From Bacteroidales bacterium (GTDB lineage Bacteria; Bacteroidota; Bacteroidia; Bacteroidales; UBA12077): a stretch of DNA of 64,000 nucleotides. The position numbers and the translations under genes are program-made. The DNA lies in the NCBI GenBank assembly GCA_028282785.1, contig JANQHE010000048.1, positions 29,335-93,334 on the forward strand, in the 5' to 3' direction. Within the stretch, counting starts at the first letter, position 1. Every line of letters begins with the position of its first letter. Of this stretch, positions 52,948-62,968 are shown in pieces. Under the pieces are notes generated by a model. The model saw nothing but the letters and a program-made list of their open reading frames with translations, was not told where the DNA came from and made no database searches.

Positions 52948-52976
52948 AAAAAAGCCCGAATAAAATTCGAGCTTTT
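52948..52976. terminator. Terminator after the efflux operon
   Basis: AAAAGCCCGAAT and ATTCGAGCTTTT form a stem with one mismatch and a 3-nt loop, with T-runs on both strands, 22 bp after the stop codon at 52998. Confidence 0.85.
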
Positions 52977-52997
52977 AAATAATTAGTAATTCAAATC

Positions 52998-54077
52998 TTA
53001 TTTTGGAACTTTGATTTTATCCTCTTCTGTTATCCCGGATAAAACCTCTATATTAATTCCGTCGGACAAACCGACTTCAACAATTCGTTTTTCATAAATT
53101 TGAGGTTCAGTTTCTACTTCTACAAAAACAGAATCATTCTCAAATACTAAAAGGCTTTCTTCAACTGCTAAAACACTGTCTTTTTTTGCTAAAACGATAT
53201 CGGCATTTGCACTATATCCGGCACGTACAAAGAAATCTTCTTTTAGTTCAACAGCTGCTTTTATTTCAAACTGAATGGCTCCATTTTCTTCTATTCCCTT
53301 AGGAGAAATATACTCTAAATATGCATTAAACTGTGTTTCTTCTATTGCTCCAATTGTAAGTAAAAGATTCATTCCCGTTCTTATTTTACCAACTTCGGTT
53401 TCATCAACTTTACCTTCGAAAATCATTTCTCCCATATCAGCTACAACCGCAATTGTGGTTCCATCATTAAAAGTATTACTTTCAATTACCGAATTTCCTT
53501 GCTCAACAGGAACATCTAAAACCATTCCTTCAATGGTCGAGCGGATTAATGTATTTGATGAAGATTCAGAATCTTTTGTAACACCTTCCTTTATTAACTG
53601 TAAATTATTTTCTGCTGCATTTAATTCGGATTTAGCTCTATTTAAAGAAATCTCATACTCCTGAAACTCTGCTGCCGGTATAACACCTTCGTCGAAAATT
53701 TTCTTTTGGCGTTCATAAACTCTTTGAGCATCTTCATAATCTATTTTAGCCTGATCTAAACGAGCTTCGGCATTATTTAAATTTATCATGTTAGGAATAA
53801 TCCGTACTTTGGCTATTAGGTCTCCATTTTTAACTATATCGCCAGGTTCAATATATATTTCTTCTATTATACCAGACACTTGCGGTTTAATTTCAATCTC
53901 TTTACGTGGAACCACTGATCCTGTTGCCACCGTTTTCTTTACAATATTTGTAACAAACGCTGTTTTAGTTTCATAAACAACAGGTTTTGGTTTGGATTTT
54001 TGATATAAATAATAAATTGTTGCACCAAATATTCCAACTATAATTATAATTAGTGTAATTCTTAAAACTTTCTTCAT
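52998..54077 (-). CDS. MacA-like periplasmic adaptor
   Basis: This 359-residue protein has an N-terminal membrane anchor (ITLIIIIVGIFGATIYYLY), a lipoyl-like half (VVPRKEIEIKPQVSGIIEEI), a coiled-coil hairpin (about 100-160) and the second half (STIEGMVLDVPVEQGNSV) with beta-barrel domain. It forms an efflux complex with the two permeases and ATPase encoded upstream; an outer-membrane channel is not encoded here. Confidence 0.88.
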   Translation of the reverse strand: MKKVLRITLIIIIVGIFGATIYYLYQKSKPKPVVYETKTAFVTNIVKKTVATGSVVPRKEIEIKPQVSGIIEEIYIEPGDIVKNGDLIAKVRIIPNMINLNNAEARLDQAKIDYEDAQRVYERQKKIFDEGVIPAAEFQEYEISLNRAKSELNAAENNLQLIKEGVTKDSESSSNTLIRSTIEGMVLDVPVEQGNSVIESNTFNDGTTIAVVADMGEMIFEGKVDETEVGKIRTGMNLLLTIGAIEETQFNAYLEYISPKGIEENGAIQFEIKAAVELKEDFFVRAGYSANADIVLAKKDSVLAVEESLLVFENDSVFVEVETEPQIYEKRIVEVGLSDGINIEVLSGITEEDKIKVPK

Positions 54078-54095
54078 TTTGTTTAAACATTTAAA

Positions 54096-55355
54096 TTATT
54101 CACTTCTCAAAGCATCAATGGGTTTAACATTAATTGCTCTTTTCGCGGGTACAAATCCTGCAAAAGCTCCGGTAATTATTAATATTATTAAAGCTGTTAT
54201 AGCTATTTGAAAATTTACTTCAGGGTTTCTAAACATATTAGACTCAACTTCAAATTTTATTAACGCAAAGTTTACTAATTCGATCAATCCAATTCCGATT
54301 ACTAATCCGATATATCCTGCAAATGACGTTAAGAAAACAGATTCGGTAATAATCTGACTTACAATTTTGGCTGGTGTGGCTCCAATTGCCCGCTGAATAC
54401 CAATTTCTTTTGTTCGCTCCTTAACAATTACCAACATAATATTACTAACTCCGATTACCCCGGCCAGTAATGTTCCAATTCCAACCACCCAGATCAATCC
54501 ATCAATTCCCATAAACACACCTTTCATTTGCTTAAATTCTTTTTCAACATTAAAATGTCCAATTGCCTGATCATCTTCAGGAGCAATTTTGTGTCTCTGC
54601 TTTAATATCCTGATTACCTCATCTTCGATTTTCGAAACAGAAATATGATCCTCTGCTGTTATTGCATAAACTCCAACAATATCGCCATAGTTATATGTTT
54701 TTTGTAAAGTTGTAAACGGCATAAAAATGGCCTGATTATCCCTATCAGCTTGTTCACCCGATTTTTTAGAAGAAAAAATCCCAACTACCTTGAAATATAC
54801 GCCTTGAATTCTAATATACTCCCCTATAGGATTTTCGTCCGGGTTAAACAACGATTCCTGAACTCTTGTACCAATAACAACAATTTTCCTTTTCTGCTCG
54901 ATGTCTTTATCATTTATAAAACGGCCTGTTTCAATATTAACAGGATCAATTAAATTCATATCAGGATAATCACCTAGTATTTGAAAAGCACCTGAATTTA
55001 GTCCCCGTATTACATTATCGCCGGCAAAACGTGCACCTCGTAAGCGAGGAGCCAAGTATTTAATTCCTGATACACTTTGTTTAATTGCTCTTGTATCATC
55101 ATTATTATAATTAAAAAAACGTCCTTTGGTAAATCCCTTATATTCTACAGTAGTTCTTTGTGCCCAAATAAATACACTATTTGTGGCAAAATCTCCAAAA
55201 CCTTGTGTAACTCCATTTTGAAGTCCCTGGCCTGAACCCAACATTACAATTAACATAAAGATCCCCCAAAAAACTCCAAAAGCAGTTAAAAAACTCCTTA
55301 GCTTGTTTTGTCTCAGAGAGTAAAATATTTCTTGCCACTTATCCAAATCAAACAT
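54096..55355 (-). CDS. MacB/FtsX-like ABC permease 2
   Basis: This 419-residue protein has the N-terminal membrane helix (LRSFLTAFGVFWGIFMLIVM), a periplasmic MacB core domain (about 45-280) and three C-terminal helices with GTLLAGVIGVSNIMLVIVKE, RTKEIGIQRAIGATPAKI and the last-helix end FVPAKRAINVKPIDALRSE (in parts). It is paralogous to the next upstream gene. Confidence 0.92.
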   Translation of the reverse strand: MFDLDKWQEIFYSLRQNKLRSFLTAFGVFWGIFMLIVMLGSGQGLQNGVTQGFGDFATNSVFIWAQRTTVEYKGFTKGRFFNYNNDDTRAIKQSVSGIKYLAPRLRGARFAGDNVIRGLNSGAFQILGDYPDMNLIDPVNIETGRFINDKDIEQKRKIVVIGTRVQESLFNPDENPIGEYIRIQGVYFKVVGIFSSKKSGEQADRDNQAIFMPFTTLQKTYNYGDIVGVYAITAEDHISVSKIEDEVIRILKQRHKIAPEDDQAIGHFNVEKEFKQMKGVFMGIDGLIWVVGIGTLLAGVIGVSNIMLVIVKERTKEIGIQRAIGATPAKIVSQIITESVFLTSFAGYIGLVIGIGLIELVNFALIKFEVESNMFRNPEVNFQIAITALIILIITGAFAGFVPAKRAINVKPIDALRSE

Positions 55356-55366
55356 AAAATCTTCTT

Positions 55367-56608
55367 TTATTCATCACGTAAAGCCTCTATTGGTCTAATA
55401 TTGGCAGCTTTAACAGCAGGAAACATACCGGCAAATGTTCCTGATATTATTAATAATATTGTTGCACTAATAGCAACTCTCAAATCTGCCTGCGGATTAA
55501 CGAAAAATTCGATAGGAGGTAATGCCCTTGATAATAATTCCATTAATCCTATACCAAGTACTAATCCAATATAACCAGCAAATGCCGTAATTAGTATAGA
55601 TTCTGCAATAATTGTACTAACGATAGAATATGGTGTAGCTCCTATCGCCTTTCTTACACCAATTTCTTTTGTTCGTTCTTTTACAACAATTATCATAATA
55701 TTACTAACACCAACTATTCCTGCTATGATAGTTCCAATTCCCACTATCCAAACAAATAGTCTAATCCCGGCAAAAAGGTCCATCGTTCTTTTGTAATCTT
55801 CTGCTTTATTCCAAATATTAACAGCACGCCTGTCTTCTACATCAAATTTATGTACTGCCGAAAATTGCTTACGGATTTGTTGCACCATTTTTTCTACCTC
55901 ATCCAGCGTCTGATCACCTGTTGTTAATGATATCTGATTAATTTCATTATCACCCATAAAAACCCTCTGTGCAGTATAAATTGGAACATAGACTCTTCTT
56001 TGTTCATCCTCAGGACCTTCATCTGAAAAAATTCCAACAACCTTAAAAGGTACACCACTAATTTTTATATAAGAACCAACGGCTTTTTCTCTGTCTCCAT
56101 TTTTAAATAAAGCATCGTGAACTATAGTGCTAATTGCAACCACTTTTCTGTACTTTTGCAGATCAATCTCATTTAAAAACCTCCCCTCAACAATTTGTAC
56201 ATTTTTTATAATTGCATAACTGGGATGACACGGGCTTATAGTAAAATTTCCGTATTCGTTTTTATACGAAATTGTATTGTTGATATTAAACCACGAACGG
56301 GCAGAAATTACATCTATTCCGTTTATTGTGGCCTTTACTCTTTCATAATCTTCATTTGTAAATTTAATATCTCTTCCCGGTTTATAACCTTGATAAGGCA
56401 TTGTAGTTCTTCCGGCGCTAATCCAAATTCCATTATTTACAGATCCTTTAAATTGATTTCTTACGCCGTTTTCCAAACCCTTTCCGGATCCTAACAGAAT
56501 GATTAACATGAAAATTCCCCATGCCACGCTGAACCCCGTAAGAAAAGTACGCAACCTGTTTTTCTTAATGGTTGCAAATATTTCTTGCCATTTATCTAAA
56601 TCAAACAT
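55367..56608 (-). CDS. MacB/FtsX-like ABC permease 1
   Basis: The start taken is ATG 56608 (MFDLDKWQEIFATIKKNR), which matches the paralogous permease start and overlaps the ATPase stop by only 8 nt; a longer frame begins at 56641. The domains are a first helix, a MacB core and three C-terminal helices (VSNIMIIVVKERTKEIGVRK, FPAVKAANIRPIEALRDE). The two permeases probably form a heterodimer. Confidence 0.9.
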   Translation of the reverse strand: MFDLDKWQEIFATIKKNRLRTFLTGFSVAWGIFMLIILLGSGKGLENGVRNQFKGSVNNGIWISAGRTTMPYQGYKPGRDIKFTNEDYERVKATINGIDVISARSWFNINNTISYKNEYGNFTISPCHPSYAIIKNVQIVEGRFLNEIDLQKYRKVVAISTIVHDALFKNGDREKAVGSYIKISGVPFKVVGIFSDEGPEDEQRRVYVPIYTAQRVFMGDNEINQISLTTGDQTLDEVEKMVQQIRKQFSAVHKFDVEDRRAVNIWNKAEDYKRTMDLFAGIRLFVWIVGIGTIIAGIVGVSNIMIIVVKERTKEIGVRKAIGATPYSIVSTIIAESILITAFAGYIGLVLGIGLMELLSRALPPIEFFVNPQADLRVAISATILLIISGTFAGMFPAVKAANIRPIEALRDE

Positions 56609-57299
56609 AAGACATCTCTTTTCTGATATGTTCAGACTCAATAATACCGTCTTTTAAGTAAATAATCCGGTCCGTTTTTTCTGATATATCCTTCTCGTGG
56701 GTAACAATAATCATGGTTATACCTGTTTTATTGATTTCACGAAAAAGGTCCATTACCTCAATTGATGTAGCAGAATCCAAAGCTCCCGTTGGCTCATCCG
56801 CAAGAATTACTTTTGGCTTACTTATCATTGCCCTGGCAATTGCCACCCGCTGTTTTTGTCCTCCTGATAACTCGTTTGGCATGTGTTCTGCCCACTCCTT
56901 AAGGCCCATCCGGTCTAAATATTCCAATGCAATTTTGTTTCTTTTCTTTCTGCTTATGCCCTGATAATAAAGTGGTAATGCAACATTTTCCATTGCATTT
57001 TTGAACGTTATAAGATTAAATGACTGAAAAACAAATCCAAGCATATTATTTCTGTAATGAGCTGCCTTTTTTTCCGATAAATTACTGATTAAAGTATTGT
57101 TTAGTTTATAAGAACCTTTATCATAAGAATCCAGTATTCCAAGAATATTTAGTAAAGTAGATTTACCGGATCCCGAAGAACCCATTATTGATACTAATTC
57201 TCCGTGCTCTATTTTCAAATCCAATCCCTTTAGCACATGTAGTTCGTTATTACCTGTGAAATATGATTTATGTAAGCCTTGTAATTCTATCATATACAT
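56601..57299 (-). CDS. ABC ATP-binding protein (MacB/LolD type)
   Basis: This 232-residue ATPase has Walker A GSSGSGKSTLL, the Q-loop FVFQSFNL, signature ELSGGQKQRVAIARA, Walker B VILADEPTGALDS and the switch histidine in VTHEKD. The ADEPTGALD form is typical of MacB/LolD/FtsE ATPases. It is the first gene of the four-gene efflux operon. Confidence 0.92.
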   Translation of the reverse strand: MYMIELQGLHKSYFTGNNELHVLKGLDLKIEHGELVSIMGSSGSGKSTLLNILGILDSYDKGSYKLNNTLISNLSEKKAAHYRNNMLGFVFQSFNLITFKNAMENVALPLYYQGISRKKRNKIALEYLDRMGLKEWAEHMPNELSGGQKQRVAIARAMISKPKVILADEPTGALDSATSIEVMDLFREINKTGITMIIVTHEKDISEKTDRIIYLKDGIIESEHIRKEMSYV

Positions 57300-57534
57300 T
57301 TTGATTATTGAGTATCATACCGGGCTTTTCAATATCTATACCAAACGATATATCCTATTAATTTTCTTAGCCTTACAAAATATCATTCGAATAAGTATAT
57401 CATTTAATATGCACGTAATTGTACACTAGCTGTTCTAATCCGTACATTAAAACAATTTATTATTACCAAATAAAACACAATAACAATTCTAATTTGTTTA
57501 ATGAATTGTTACTTTTAAACACAATTTAATTACT

Positions 57535-58377
57535 ATGGAGTGTATTAATGATTTCTATTTACACAATTTCAGGTTTAGATCGTGTAAAGAATTTGATGAT
57601 AGCCTTTTAGCAAAGGGGACAGTTATATATGAAGTAATTAAAATAGAGAATGGAATTCCGATTTTTTTAGAAGATCACCTTAATCGACTTTTTGATTCAG
57701 CTGATATTTCCGGACTAAATATAAATGAAAGCTATTGCGATATTGAAACTCTTATCGATGAACTAATTAAGAAAAACAAGGTTACCGAAGGCAAAATTAA
57801 ACTTATAATAAGGTTTGATGATCTAAAAGGAAATTCTGAAAAAGATTTGTTAATTTATTTTACTCCTTATTTATTTCCAAACAATGAAGAATATGAAGGT
57901 GGTGTTGAAGTAGGATTATGTAATGCTGTAAGATTAAATCCTAATGTTAAAGTCTATAATACCGAAGCCAGAAAAAAAGCTAATAACCGAATTGTTGAAG
58001 AAAAATTATATGAAGTATTATTGATGAATAAAGATGGGTTTGTAACTGAAGGTAGTCGATCCAACATATTTTTTATTCAAAATGAGAAAGTTATTACCCC
58101 TCCGGTTTATGACGTCCTAAATGGAATCACCAGAAAACATCTAATTAATATTTGCAAACAGAACAGTATTGATTTAACAGAGGATAGAATTCATTATTCG
58201 GATTTATCAAATGTTGATTGCGCATTCTTGTCAGGAACATCAATAAAAGTATTACCAATTAAAAGTATTGGTAATAAACCGTTCGATACTAAAAATAAAA
58301 TATTACGGAAAATTATGGAATTATATGATCTGGCAATTTTTGCTTATCTTAATTCTAAAATTAACCTAACCAGTTAA
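57535..58377 (+). CDS. Class IV aminotransferase (PLP-dependent)
   Basis: This 280-residue protein has the fold-type IV features: KGTVIYEVIKIENGIPIFLEDHLNRLFDSA (quoted in parts: GIPIFLEDHLNRLF), the KKANNRIVEEKLYEVLLMN region that likely contains the catalytic lysine, and GFVTEGSRSNIFFI. It could be a branched-chain or D-amino acid aminotransferase or an aminodeoxychorismate lyase; the sequence alone does not decide. Its end overlaps the convergent glycosylase gene by 17 bp. Confidence 0.85.
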   Translation: MECINDFYLHNFRFRSCKEFDDSLLAKGTVIYEVIKIENGIPIFLEDHLNRLFDSADISGLNINESYCDIETLIDELIKKNKVTEGKIKLIIRFDDLKGNSEKDLLIYFTPYLFPNNEEYEGGVEVGLCNAVRLNPNVKVYNTEARKKANNRIVEEKLYEVLLMNKDGFVTEGSRSNIFFIQNEKVITPPVYDVLNGITRKHLINICKQNSIDLTEDRIHYSDLSNVDCAFLSGTSIKVLPIKSIGNKPFDTKNKILRKIMELYDLAIFAYLNSKINLTS

Positions 58378-59104
58378 TTATACTTTTGGTTTCTTTAAAA
58401 CAATTAATTTTTCCAAATAAAAAGTCATTTGGCCGATCTGTTTTTTGGTAGCACATCATGGGATGCATTGATTCGATCTTTTTATTAATATTAATATCAG
58501 AAACAATTGATTTGGCATTGTTTCCCCAAAGAAACCATATAATTTCCTTGTTTTTCGCTGCTATATAATTAAGCAACTGATTTGTAAATTCGCGCCAGTA
58601 TTTTTCGTGACTATTCGATTTTCCTATTTCACAAGTAAAGGATGTATTAAGTAACAGAACTCCCTGTTTCGCCCAGTCAGCGAATAATCTATTTGGTGTA
58701 TTCAATTGAAAATACAGTCCAATCTCTTTTTTTATCTCACTATATTTCAAATATTTATCATTATAGGCATGATAAATGGCACGTACCATATTTTTTAACG
58801 AAGTGTTACTGAATTTGTCATTCCATGATTGCAAAGTTCCTACTTCAAATGCCCGACCTGTTGCAACTCCTTTCTGAGGATAAGGATCTTGTCCAAGTAT
58901 GATAATTTTGGTTTCTTGCAATGAAGATCCAAGGAACCTTAATACTTTATCACTTGACGGAGTAAATTCATTTTCTGTTTCAACGATACCTTTCTGTATT
59001 TCAAGGAGAAGATTAATAATATCCTTATTTAAAAATTCCCTCCATGATGAATCGATATTTTTTAAAGAATTAAGAAAAATGGAATCTTTAAGCATTGGGG
59101 TCAA
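58361..59104 (-). CDS. Uracil-DNA glycosylase (divergent family 1 type)
   Basis: This 247-residue protein contains KIIILGQDPYPQKGVATGRAF, the water-activating GQDPY motif, but with Pro in place of the usual His after GQDPY and no QAHGL. It ends with SMHPMMCY in place of the usual HPSPLS. Central segments (LLNTSFTCEIG, IIWFLWGNNAK) match the family. It removes uracil from DNA or a related base. It overlaps the next upstream gene by 4 nt. Confidence 0.85.
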   Translation of the reverse strand: MTPMLKDSIFLNSLKNIDSSWREFLNKDIINLLLEIQKGIVETENEFTPSSDKVLRFLGSSLQETKIIILGQDPYPQKGVATGRAFEVGTLQSWNDKFSNTSLKNMVRAIYHAYNDKYLKYSEIKKEIGLYFQLNTPNRLFADWAKQGVLLLNTSFTCEIGKSNSHEKYWREFTNQLLNYIAAKNKEIIWFLWGNNAKSIVSDININKKIESMHPMMCYQKTDRPNDFLFGKINCFKETKSIINWLG

Positions 59105-59598
59105 TCTTGTCCTTTATAAATTTTCCACAATGCTTGTTCTTTTTTATAATCGTAAAATGAGTCCATAAACTCTTTCATTTTCTCAAAAGTCCAGATACCC
59201 ATAGGATATTGTTTAAAAATAATTTCACCACTACTTAATATCGTTAAAACCGGAGTGTTTAATTTATAACGGATTTCAATTTCAATATCAGGAAGCCATT
59301 CAATAATGTCTTTTTGAAATTTACTTCCTTTTAAAATTCCAATTGTTACTTCATTTCCTTTTGCAATGAACTTACCTAAATGATTGTAAGCTATTCGAAG
59401 CACAAAAATATCACGTAGTATTAAAATACCTATCAAAACTAAAAGAATCTTTGTTTCTTCCCACGTATATGGAGGAATAACAGCTAATACTATAATTAAA
59501 GCATCAAGAATAAACATCCAATAATTGCGTTTTGCAAAAAGAAATACCCGCCCCATAAAATTTTGATCGGTATGTGATGCGTTATAATTTAGTTGCAT
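59101..59598 (-). CDS. Two-TM membrane protein of unknown function
   Basis: This 165-residue protein has two membrane helices (NYWMFILDALIIVLAVIPPY; ILLVLIGILILRDIFVLRI) followed by a soluble domain of about 95 residues (GNEVTIGILKGSKFQKDIIEW). I recognise no family. It lies between a TPR gene (4-bp gap) and the glycosylase gene (4-nt overlap). Confidence 0.75.
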   Translation of the reverse strand: MQLNYNASHTDQNFMGRVFLFAKRNYWMFILDALIIVLAVIPPYTWEETKILLVLIGILILRDIFVLRIAYNHLGKFIAKGNEVTIGILKGSKFQKDIIEWLPDIEIEIRYKLNTPVLTILSSGEIIFKQYPMGIWTFEKMKEFMDSFYDYKKEQALWKIYKGQD

Positions 59599-59602
59599 AA
59601 TA

Positions 59603-59914
59603 TTAATCGTCTAACCAAGGATCTTTATTTAAATTTGTTGACTCAAATATATCTAAAGCTTGAAATTTAAGAATATCTTTTATCATTTCAATCTTTGAGG
59701 CAATAATTTTATTATCAGTTTCAATTTTTAACACTTTATTATAATCGTTTAAAGCTTTTCCATATTCCTGATTTAAATTATAAATATCGCCTCTGAATTT
59801 TAACCAATCAATATTTTTCGAATCCTCCTCAATCAAATCAGACAGCTCCTCAATTGCTTTTGTATATTCCTGATTTTTAATATACTTATTTATCTTAGCT
59901 TTAATATGATCCAT
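59603..59914 (-). CDS. Small TPR protein
   Basis: The start taken is ATG 59914 (MDHIKAKINKYIKNQEYTKA). The 103-residue protein has two to three TPR-like repeats (EYTKAIEELSDLIEED; YGKALNDYNKVLKIETDN) and ends LNKDPWLDD. No signal peptide is seen. It probably serves protein-protein contacts, with unknown partner. Confidence 0.75.
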   Translation of the reverse strand: MDHIKAKINKYIKNQEYTKAIEELSDLIEEDSKNIDWLKFRGDIYNLNQEYGKALNDYNKVLKIETDNKIIASKIEMIKDILKFQALDIFESTNLNKDPWLDD

Positions 59915-59978
59915 AAATTTATGCAAAATTTCACACAAATTTAGTGAAACCTATAAAAGTTTACCTCTTTTGATTAAA

Positions 59979-62630
59979 TTATTCGCTAACAAATTTTTGC
60001 TTTTTAGCAATTCGAATTATCTCATTCTCATCACCGGCATTAAGTTTAATCAGTATATTAGCTACAAAATTGTCAATAGTTTTAGTACTTAAATCCATTT
60101 TAGCCGCAATCTGCTCTTTAGTAAGATTCTCTGCATATTGCTTTACTATGTGAAGTTCATTCTTTGATAAGGAATCCAGTTTTTGTTTTATTCCATTATT
60201 ATTTCCTTTAAAACCAAACTTAGATTTAAACTGAGGACAATAGTAGTTATTTCCTTCAACGACACTTTTTACCGCTCCTACCAACTCAATTGTTTTTGAA
60301 TTTTTAGAAACAAAACCTTTTGCACCATGCTTTATAAGTTGCTCTACAAACCAGTTTTCCATGTACATAGTAAATACAACTACTTTTATTTGAGGGTGTT
60401 CATTTTTAAGTCTTTCTGTAAGTTCAATACCATCCATACCAGGCATTGATATATCTGTAATGACAACATCTGCATCATTGGTTTCTAGAATCTTAATAAC
60501 CTCCATCCCATTTTTAGCTGTACCAATAATTTCAATATCTTCCTTAGTTTTAAATAATGAAACCAAACCAAACAACGAAACATCATGATCTTCTGCAATA
60601 ATTACTTTAATTCTTTTCACTGATCTTGATATTCCGCTTTCCAAAATATTTAAAGGAACAGAAACATTAATTATAGTACCGTATCCTCTTATATTAGCCA
60701 ATTCTAGCCTACTGTTTATTCGCTTAACTAATGAATCTAATTCCAGGTTTTTTTTCAAATCATCAGGTTTAATAAATAATCCTTCAATTTCAAATAGAAT
60801 ATTTATATACTCTGAATGATGCATTAATTGTATATTTATATATTCATCATTTGAATAATTTGCAATAAAACCAATGCATTTACTACATAATTCAACAATA
60901 GAATCTTTTGTAACTTTATTTAAGGATATAAAGTTGTCTTCAGAAAACATCTGAAGTATAGGTTTTATTGGTATCTGCCTTTTGTTTAGAACTTCCAAAA
61001 GTCTTTGCTCAAGGGTTTCTTCTTTTCTTTTTTTAACTGGGATATTTTTTGAAATACTTTTTACATCATTGTAAGTATCATCAATTTTATTTAATATCCT
61101 TTCATAAGAATCTCCATTTATTTGGTCTCCTATTTCACCAACATGAGATTTAAGATCGGTAAATTTATCTTTAAGGTTTTCCTCTAACTCTTGAAGTAAT
61201 TCTTCCTCATTCTTACCTAATACTAATTTTTTCAAATTTTTAACATTAAATTTTAATCTACTAATCCCAAATACACTAAAAGTAACTATAAAAAAAGTTA
61301 TCAAATAAAAAATTGCCTCATAAAAAAAGGCCTTGTTTTCGTATATTTCAACTAATTGCCAATTTTCGCCTCCCTGAATCGATAGAGCTTTTATTTGGTT
61401 GGTTTTATTTTTATTGGTTAAGATCAGTTTTTTATCGTTTCCAACATTAATTTTTGCTCTATGTCTAAAATTTCCAGATATAATCAACAAATTATTCCGG
61501 CTTCCAAATACATATTCGCTCTCTCCATTTCCAACCATATCTCTTTCCGAGATAAAGCAATAATCTTCATCTTTGGATATTCTGTATATTTTAAGCTTAT
61601 TTAATTGGGAAGAGTACTTATATATCTGTTTACCAGATAAAAGAAATAAGTTGTCTTCATTATCAGAAATCGGAATCAAAACTAAATTTGTGTTTGATAT
61701 TAAATTTATTTCCTTTGTTTTTACTCCATATGGAGTAAATAACATCAAATTATTAAATACATTTTCATTACTATTTCCACTATGTAAAACGGCTAATATC
61801 TTTTTCCCACTTTCAGAAACAGTTTTAACCGAAATCTGCGATGATCCTCCAAAAAAATCTTTAGGTTGAAAATGGTATCCAAGTTGACTATTTAAGATAA
61901 TTAACTGAGCCCTATTTCCTGTTCCAATTATATCTACGGATTTATTATTTATAATAATTTCCAGAACATTGTCATTATTTATATCTTCAATAATTATAGG
62001 AGTTTGAATGTCCGCTCCTAATTCCGGTGATGCCTTTAAACTTTGTTCATCAATATTAAATGCAAAGATTTTTCTGGGAGAGTATGGGTAACCTGCATTA
62101 AGAATAAAAAGAAACTCTTTATTATCAGTTTCATCCAAATTAAATAAACCGATTGATTCAATCTTCAAGCTGGTATCACTCGTATTTAAGCTAGTAATGT
62201 ACCTACGATATAATAAAGGCTCCTTATCTTTTTCAGGTTCTAATATATATAGAAATACTGAATCCGTTTTAGCTGTAAAGACAAATATCTCATCCCGGTT
62301 ATCATTATTATAATCGCCCGAAAATATGGTAAAGTTTTTTATTGGAGATTCAAGGAAATTCCATAAAGTTATTAGCTTTTCATTGGAGTCATACAAATAT
62401 AAAGTTGGTTGAAATATTCTATCGTAATGGTAATAGCTCAGTTTCTCACTGTTACCATCATGATTTAAATCAAAATAATAAACTTCGCCATTATTGGTGA
62501 TTTTTGAATCCTCGATCTTTTCAGTAATATAAAAGGGTAAGAAGTTAGCAACTAAAAATATTACCAGAAGACCCAAAATTGTACCAATAAACAAGGGATG
62601 TTTTATGTATCTACGCCACCAATTAACCAC
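59979..62630 (-). CDS. Membrane sensor fused to receiver and LuxR-type DNA-binding domains
   Basis: This 883-residue protein starts with GTG. It has a first membrane helix (LFIGTILGLLVIFLVANFL), an outer domain of about 390 residues with FG-GAP/VCBS-like calcium motifs (DLNHDGNSEKL, GDYNNDNRDEI, EDINNDNVLEI), a second helix (YLITFFIVTFSVFGI), a coiled coil, and a kinase-like domain lacking clear N and G boxes. A receiver (VIIAEDHDVSLFG; Asp in DVVITDISMPG; VVFTMY; AKGFVSKNS) and a LuxR helix-turn-helix (LSKNELHIVKQYAENLTKEQIAAKM, in part) end the protein. It would bind DNA while anchored at the membrane. Confidence 0.85.
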   Translation of the reverse strand: MVNWWRRYIKHPLFIGTILGLLVIFLVANFLPFYITEKIEDSKITNNGEVYYFDLNHDGNSEKLSYYHYDRIFQPTLYLYDSNEKLITLWNFLESPIKNFTIFSGDYNNDNRDEIFVFTAKTDSVFLYILEPEKDKEPLLYRRYITSLNTSDTSLKIESIGLFNLDETDNKEFLFILNAGYPYSPRKIFAFNIDEQSLKASPELGADIQTPIIIEDINNDNVLEIIINNKSVDIIGTGNRAQLIILNSQLGYHFQPKDFFGGSSQISVKTVSESGKKILAVLHSGNSNENVFNNLMLFTPYGVKTKEINLISNTNLVLIPISDNEDNLFLLSGKQIYKYSSQLNKLKIYRISKDEDYCFISERDMVGNGESEYVFGSRNNLLIISGNFRHRAKINVGNDKKLILTNKNKTNQIKALSIQGGENWQLVEIYENKAFFYEAIFYLITFFIVTFSVFGISRLKFNVKNLKKLVLGKNEEELLQELEENLKDKFTDLKSHVGEIGDQINGDSYERILNKIDDTYNDVKSISKNIPVKKRKEETLEQRLLEVLNKRQIPIKPILQMFSEDNFISLNKVTKDSIVELCSKCIGFIANYSNDEYINIQLMHHSEYINILFEIEGLFIKPDDLKKNLELDSLVKRINSRLELANIRGYGTIINVSVPLNILESGISRSVKRIKVIIAEDHDVSLFGLVSLFKTKEDIEIIGTAKNGMEVIKILETNDADVVITDISMPGMDGIELTERLKNEHPQIKVVVFTMYMENWFVEQLIKHGAKGFVSKNSKTIELVGAVKSVVEGNNYYCPQFKSKFGFKGNNNGIKQKLDSLSKNELHIVKQYAENLTKEQIAAKMDLSTKTIDNFVANILIKLNAGDENEIIRIAKKQKFVSE

Positions 62631-62968
62631 TACCTAAATTTTTCTCATTTTTTTAATTGATATCGAATTTAGCACTATTTTTTTAATTATAAAACTTTTA
62701 AATGTTAAATAATTAGATAATCCGGGTTTTTCTTAGCTAATTAAATTTATCTTATAAGAAATGATTTAAATAGATAACGTTTCGCAAGCTTGTAAGTTAT
62801 AATTCAGGTTTTTATTTTATTCTAACTCATTAAATAACATTGACAAACTCGTTTTCAGCGACCAGGAAATAACTTTAAAAACAATAACATTTTTTATGCT
62901 AAATCGTACTAAAGACTAATTGGCATACTTATTGAATTATTCCTGAAAACTAACTTATACCAAAAACC
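62631..62968. other. 338-bp divergent intergenic region
   Basis: AT-rich gap between the divergent sensor and lipoprotein genes. I see no gene, no RNA and no clear TAnnTTTG box; a sigma-54-like site near 62920 is listed separately. Confidence 0.6.
62920..62936 (+). promoter_or_regulatory. Possible sigma-54-like promoter of the lipoprotein gene
   Basis: TTGGCATACTTATTGAA resembles TGGCAC-N5-TTGCA, with the -24 GG intact but GA instead of GC at -12. It is 32 bp before the ATG. Confidence 0.3.
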
